The notes beneath the pieces are model-generated. The model had not been told where the DNA came from. It ran no database searches and saw only the letters and a list, made by a program, of their open reading frames with translations. From Palsa-883 sp963847615 (lineage in GTDB: Bacteria > Pseudomonadota > Alphaproteobacteria > Acetobacterales > Acetobacteraceae): 64,000 nt of DNA. Location: the NCBI GenBank assembly GCA_963847615.1, contig CAWKAN010000026.1, positions 186,001 through 250,000 on the forward strand, in the 5' to 3' direction. Below are positions 60,752 through 64,000 of the stretch, one piece after another (the stretch's first letter is position 1; every line of letters starts with the position of its first letter). The translations under genes were made by a program, and so were the position numbers.

Positions 60752-61222
60752 ATGCCGGACAAGGTCCAGGACAAGGCGAACGTGCTCCTGCCGCCGCCGC
60801 TCATCTTCCTCGCGGCGCTGCTGGCGGGCCTGTTGCTGCAACATCTCGTGCCGATCCATTGGCTGCCCGCCGCCGCGGCCCGGTGGACCGGCGGTGTGCT
60901 GGTGGCGATCGCCGTCGCGCTCGCGCTGGCGGGGGTTCTCGCGCTGCGCGCCGGGCGCACGGCGATCGACCCGTACCAGCCGACCACCGCGATCGTCCAG
61001 GCCGGCCCGTACCGCTTCAGCCGCAATCCGCTCTACGTGGCCTTGACCCTGCTGTCGGTCGGGATCGCGGCGTGGAGCAACACGCTCTGGATCCTGCTGC
61101 TGTTGGTGCCCGCGATCGTGGTGCTGCGGATCGGCGTGATCCGCCGCGAGGAGGCCTATCTCGACCGCAAGTTCGGCGATGAGTACCGCGCCTACAAGGC
61201 ACGGGTTCGCCGCTGGTTCTGA
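60752..61222 (+). CDS. Isoprenylcysteine carboxyl methyltransferase-like membrane protein
   Basis: 156 residues with four predicted helices. The ICMT/PEMT-type C-terminal motif is clear: QAGPYRFSRNPLYVALTLLS (RxxRNPxY) near 91 and RREEAYLDRKFGDEYRAYKA near 130, ending RVRRWF. Bacterial members are membrane methyltransferases with unknown acceptor. The ATG at 60752 lacks a strong ribosome binding site, and I see no partner. Confidence 0.9.
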   Translation: MPDKVQDKANVLLPPPLIFLAALLAGLLLQHLVPIHWLPAAAARWTGGVLVAIAVALALAGVLALRAGRTAIDPYQPTTAIVQAGPYRFSRNPLYVALTLLSVGIAAWSNTLWILLLLVPAIVVLRIGVIRREEAYLDRKFGDEYRAYKARVRRWF

Positions 61223-61311
61223 CCGCCGTCCGATCCGTCGCCGCTTGTAACCCCTGCAACGTTCGTCTAGGGACGAAATCTCGGGGAGACAAACAGGGAG
61301 AGGCGCGCGCG

Positions 61312-62169
61312 GTGATCCTGCTGCAGGTGGTGGTCAGCGGACTGTTGATGGGGGCGATCTACGCGCTGTTCTCCTCCGGCCTCACGCTGATCTGGGGCAT
61401 GATGAACGTGGTGAACTTCGCGCATGGCGACTTCGTCATGCTGGCGATGTACGCGGCGTTCTTCGCCTTCACGCTGCTGCACCTCGGCCCGGTGTTCTTC
61501 GTGCCGATCGCCGCGCTGCTGCTGTTCGGGCTCGGCGTCATGGTCTATCTCGGCCTGGTGCGCCACGTCGCGCGCGGGCCGATGCTGGCGCAGATCCTCG
61601 GCACCTTCGGGCTGGCGCTGGTGCTGCGCTACGCCGCGTTCTGGGCGTTCACCGCGAACTTCATCTCATTGCCGGACAACCTGGTCGGCGGCACCTTCGA
61701 CCTCGGCGGCATCCGCATCCAGGCCTCCCGCCTGCTGGCCGGCGTGGTGGCGCTGCTCATCACCATCGGCATGCACCTGGTGCTGACGCGCACCGCGCTG
61801 GGTTCGCGCCTGCTGGCGGTTGCCGAGGACCGCAACGCCGCGATGCTGATGGGCATCCGCCCCGATCGCATGCAGGCGCTCGCCTGGGGCGTCGGCGCCG
61901 CCTCCACCGGCGTTGCCGGGGCGTTGATCGCGCTGTTCTTCTACATCGCGCCGACGGTCGGCGAATCGCTCACCTTGATCGCCTTCGTGGTGGTCTGCCT
62001 GGGCGGCTTCGGCTCGGTGCCCGGCGCGCTGGTCGCCGGCCTCGCGATCGGCGTGATCGAGGCGCTGTCGGCCTACCTGATCGGCGCGGTCTACCAGGAC
62101 GTGGTGGTCTACGCCCTGTTCCTGGCGGTGCTCTGGGTCCGGCCGCAAGGGCTGATGGGCACGACATGA
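61312..62169 (+). CDS. livH: Branched-chain amino-acid-type ABC permease LivH
   Basis: 285 residues from a GTG at 61312 with GGGAGAGG 10 nt upstream. Seven to eight helices. LivH motifs: GLTLIWGMMNVVNFAHGDFV near 21-40, LGSRLLAVAEDRNAAMLMGI (the EAA-like loop that contacts the ATPase) near 164, and LGGFGSVPGALVAGLAIGVI near 228. Part of a HAAT-family importer for amino acids, amides or related compounds. First gene of a livHMG run; no substrate-binding protein gene precedes it. Confidence 0.93.
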   Translation: MILLQVVVSGLLMGAIYALFSSGLTLIWGMMNVVNFAHGDFVMLAMYAAFFAFTLLHLGPVFFVPIAALLLFGLGVMVYLGLVRHVARGPMLAQILGTFGLALVLRYAAFWAFTANFISLPDNLVGGTFDLGGIRIQASRLLAGVVALLITIGMHLVLTRTALGSRLLAVAEDRNAAMLMGIRPDRMQALAWGVGAASTGVAGALIALFFYIAPTVGESLTLIAFVVVCLGGFGSVPGALVAGLAIGVIEALSAYLIGAVYQDVVVYALFLAVLWVRPQGLMGTT

Positions 62170-62190
62170 TATCATCGAAATGATACCATC

Positions 62191-63168
62191 ATGCTGACGC
62201 CGTCCCGCCTGCTTGCCATCCTGGGGCTGCTGGCAATCGCCGTCTGGCCGCTGCTGGTGCATGACGTGTTCCTGCAACGCATCGGCGCGCTGGTGCTGCT
62301 GGCGGCGATCTCCGCCTCGGCGTGGAACCTGCTGGGCGGCTACGCCGGGCAGGTCTCGGTCGGCCATGCGCTGTATTTCGGCGTCGGCGCCTATGCCGGC
62401 CTGGTGGTCTATACCCAGTGGGGCTGGCCGCCGATCGCCGGCGCGCCGCTCGGCGTGGCGGTCAGCGCCGTGCTGGCCATTGTTGTCGGGCTGCCGACCT
62501 TCCGGCTGCGCGGACATTATTTCTCCATGGCGACGATCGCCGCGGCCGAGCTGGCGCGCATCATGGCGGCGAACTGGCCGCTGCTCGGCGCCGCGGTCGG
62601 GCTGATGGGGCCGCCGCGGCCGCGCAGCATCGCCGACCTCTCGTTCACCAGTCCGGTGCCGTATCACTACCTGTTCCTGGCGGTGCTGCTGGTGCTGCTC
62701 GGCCTTACCGCGGCGTTGCAGCGCAGCCGCATGGGCTACTACCTGGCCGCGATCAGCGGCGGCGACCGCGCGGCGCGCAGCCTCGGCGTGCCGGTGCTGC
62801 GCTACAAGCTCTACGCCTTGCTGCTGTCGGCCGCGTTCACCTCGATCGCCGGCACGCTCTATGCGGTGATGGTCGGCTTCGTCGATCCGGACAGCGTGCT
62901 CGGCATCCTGCTCTCGGTGAAGATGATCATCATCGCCGCACTCGGCGGCGCCGGCACATTGTTCGGCCCGCTGGTCGGCGCGGTGATCCTGGTGCCGCTG
63001 GAGGAAATCACCAACGCGCGGCTCGGCGGCGGCGGCACCGGCATCACCTACATCATCTACGGCGCCATCATCGTCTTCGTCGCCCGCTTCCAACCGGGCG
63101 GGATGGCGGCGCTGTGGGCGGCGTCGCGGCGGCTCCTGGCGGCACGGCGGGCGCCGCGTGCCACATGA
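62191..63168 (+). CDS. livM: Branched-chain amino-acid-type ABC permease LivM
   Basis: 325 residues. LivM motifs: AWNLLGGYAGQVSVGHALYF near 44-63, MGYYLAAISGGDRAARSLGV (EAA-like loop) near 185, and ALGGAGTLFGPLVGAVILVP near 250. About ten helices. It starts 21 bp after the livH stop, preceded by a short AT-rich inverted sequence (GATATCATCGAAATGATACC at 62168-62187), and its stop overlaps the livG start (ATGA). Confidence 0.93.
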   Translation: MLTPSRLLAILGLLAIAVWPLLVHDVFLQRIGALVLLAAISASAWNLLGGYAGQVSVGHALYFGVGAYAGLVVYTQWGWPPIAGAPLGVAVSAVLAIVVGLPTFRLRGHYFSMATIAAAELARIMAANWPLLGAAVGLMGPPRPRSIADLSFTSPVPYHYLFLAVLLVLLGLTAALQRSRMGYYLAAISGGDRAARSLGVPVLRYKLYALLLSAAFTSIAGTLYAVMVGFVDPDSVLGILLSVKMIIIAALGGAGTLFGPLVGAVILVPLEEITNARLGGGGTGITYIIYGAIIVFVARFQPGGMAALWAASRRLLAARRAPRAT

Positions 63169-63905
63169 GGCGCCCGATGCTGCTTGAAGCCACCGACATC
63201 GCCATGGTGTTCGGCGGCTTCCGCGCCGTCAACGGCGCCAGCCTCAGCGTCGAGGAAGGCGAGATCATCGGCCTGATCGGCCCCAACGGCGCCGGCAAGA
63301 GCACGTTCTTCAACTGCCTGGCGGGCGATCTGCCGCCGACCGAGGGCCGCATCCGCTTCGCCGGCGCCGACGTGACGCGCGCCACGCCGGAGGCGCACGC
63401 CCGGCTCGGCATGGCGCGCACCTTCCAGGTGCCGGTGACGTTCGAGGCCATGAGCGTCGCCGACAACGTCATGGTCGGTGCCTTCCTGCGCCACGCCAGC
63501 CGCGCCGCCGCCAGCCGCGCCGCGGCCGAGGTGCTGGCGTTCACCGGCCTCGATCGCCTGGCCGACAGCCGCGCCGGCGCGCTCGGCACGCCCGGGCGCA
63601 AGCGGCTGGAGATCGCCCGCGCGCTGGCCACCGAGCCGCGGCTGCTGCTGCTGGACGAGGCGCTGGCCGGGCTGACGCCGGCAGAAATCCGCACCGCAAT
63701 CGAACTGGTGCGGCGGATCAAGGCGCGCGGCATCACCATCGTCATCGTCGAGCACATCATGGAGGTGATTCTTACCCTCGCCGAGCGCGCGGTGGTGTTC
63801 CACCAGGGCAAGGTGATCGCCCAGGGCGCGCCGCGCGAGGTGGTGGAGGACCCGGCCGTCGTCGCCGCCTATCTCGGCCACCACATGAAACGGGTGCGGC
63901 AATGA
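63165..63905 (+). CDS. livG: ABC transporter ATPase LivG
   Basis: 246 residues starting at the ATGA overlap (63165); an alternative ATG at 63177 is in frame. Walker A is GLIGPNGAGKSTFFNCLAGD near 43, Walker B LLLLDEALAGLTPAEI near 160, H-loop in IVIVEHIMEVILTLAERAVV near 190. The ABC signature is degenerate (GTPGRKRLEIARAL rather than LSxGQ), an unusual point for a LivG. No livF or binding-protein gene is visible before the window ends, 95 bp later. Confidence 0.92.
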   Translation: MRRPMLLEATDIAMVFGGFRAVNGASLSVEEGEIIGLIGPNGAGKSTFFNCLAGDLPPTEGRIRFAGADVTRATPEAHARLGMARTFQVPVTFEAMSVADNVMVGAFLRHASRAAASRAAAEVLAFTGLDRLADSRAGALGTPGRKRLEIARALATEPRLLLLDEALAGLTPAEIRTAIELVRRIKARGITIVIVEHIMEVILTLAERAVVFHQGKVIAQGAPREVVEDPAVVAAYLGHHMKRVRQ

Positions 63906-63982
63906 GGATCGGTCAGTCGGCCCAGCGCCGAATTCACAACGCCAACCGTGCGAGACCCGGCTTGGTCCGCAAGCAAGCAAGA

Positions 63983-64000
63983 TTCACCACAGAGGCACGG
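63983..64000. repeat. TTCACCACAGAGGCAC element, copy 3, cut by window edge
   Basis: The final 18 nt (TTCACCACAGAGGCACGG) are identical to 57831-57848 and begin the same element. Only the start of the left arm is in the window. Confidence 0.85.

Noticed and set aside
60427..61026. Minus-strand frame that could be a transposase remnant
   Set aside because: A short stretch looked vaguely transposase-like, but it has no DDE pattern or inverted ends and is antisense to the ICMT-like gene for much of its length.
1..64000. tRNA, rRNA and riboswitch genes
   Set aside because: I looked for T-loop sequences (GGTTCGAATCC and variants), rRNA signatures and known riboswitch cores in the gaps and saw none, although a covariance search would be needed to be certain.

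Overview
The window is very GC-rich (by eye about 70%). Its gene content is alphaproteobacterial: DUF2336, DUF1127, DUF2127 and DUF350-type genes, HldE, MlaA, LivHMG and many SDR/catabolic genes. Together with long GC-rich intergenic palindromes, this suggests Rhodospirillales, probably Acetobacteraceae. The family assignment is an inference; no rRNA, tRNA or other phylogenetic marker is present. I see no tRNA, rRNA, CRISPR array, prophage or intact transposase.

Layout. 0-3.8 kb: edge of a MobC-like gene pair, then a minus-strand operon of a ThDP enzyme, an Asp/Glu racemase-like protein and a small conserved protein, then a secreted protein. 3.9-10.7 kb: a palindromic repeat, a YqaA membrane protein, a tandem array inside an inverted repeat, pdxJ, a TauD-type dioxygenase, parDE, prpE and an EamA exporter. 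10.7-19.6 kb: a radical SAM/B12 protein, mlaA, a tightly overlapping trio of small genes, a SHOCT protein, a gluconolactonase-like gene, pcm, DUF2127 and long gene-poor gaps with dispersed hairpin repeats. 20.1-30.7 kb: catabolic genes (class III aminotransferase, GMC oxidoreductase, two SDRs, epoxide-hydrolase-like enzyme, DapA-family lyase with a GntR regulator, MFS exporter, DUF169). 30.7-38.5 kb: SDR, hyuA/hyuB, a second class III aminotransferase, a CDGSH protein and an enolase-superfamily enzyme. 38.5-47.7 kb: Uma2 nuclease, DUF2336, FAH-family enzyme, msrB, and an envelope-sugar group (hldE, glycosyltransferase, phosphohexomutase, galU). 47.7-53.8 kb: a degenerate repeat field, a hypothetical gene, a truncated DUF350 gene, an MBL hydrolase, an Xaa-Pro aminopeptidase and DUF1127. 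54.5-64 kb: DUF3237, a beta-hydroxyacid dehydrogenase, an acyl-CoA synthetase, GNAT, an MFS permease, an ICMT-like methyltransferase and livHMG.

Two window-wide patterns stand out. First, at least eight genes are split between frames. Wherever I could reconstruct the protein, the repair is to remove single bases (net +1 insertions), never to add one. About 19 of these events fall in 2.9 kb covering hyuA and hyuB, with no internal stops. This looks more like insertion-biased consensus error than gene decay. Second, the intergenic space is full of structured repeats: three copies of a roughly 300-bp multi-hairpin element with a central near-perfect palindrome of 104-118 nt, a fourth truncated copy that replaces the 5' half of a DUF350 gene, a two-hairpin 160-bp repeat, a TTCACCACAGAGGCAC element, and many 12-24 bp tandem duplications, some in frame inside genes. 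No mobilising enzyme for any of these families is visible here.
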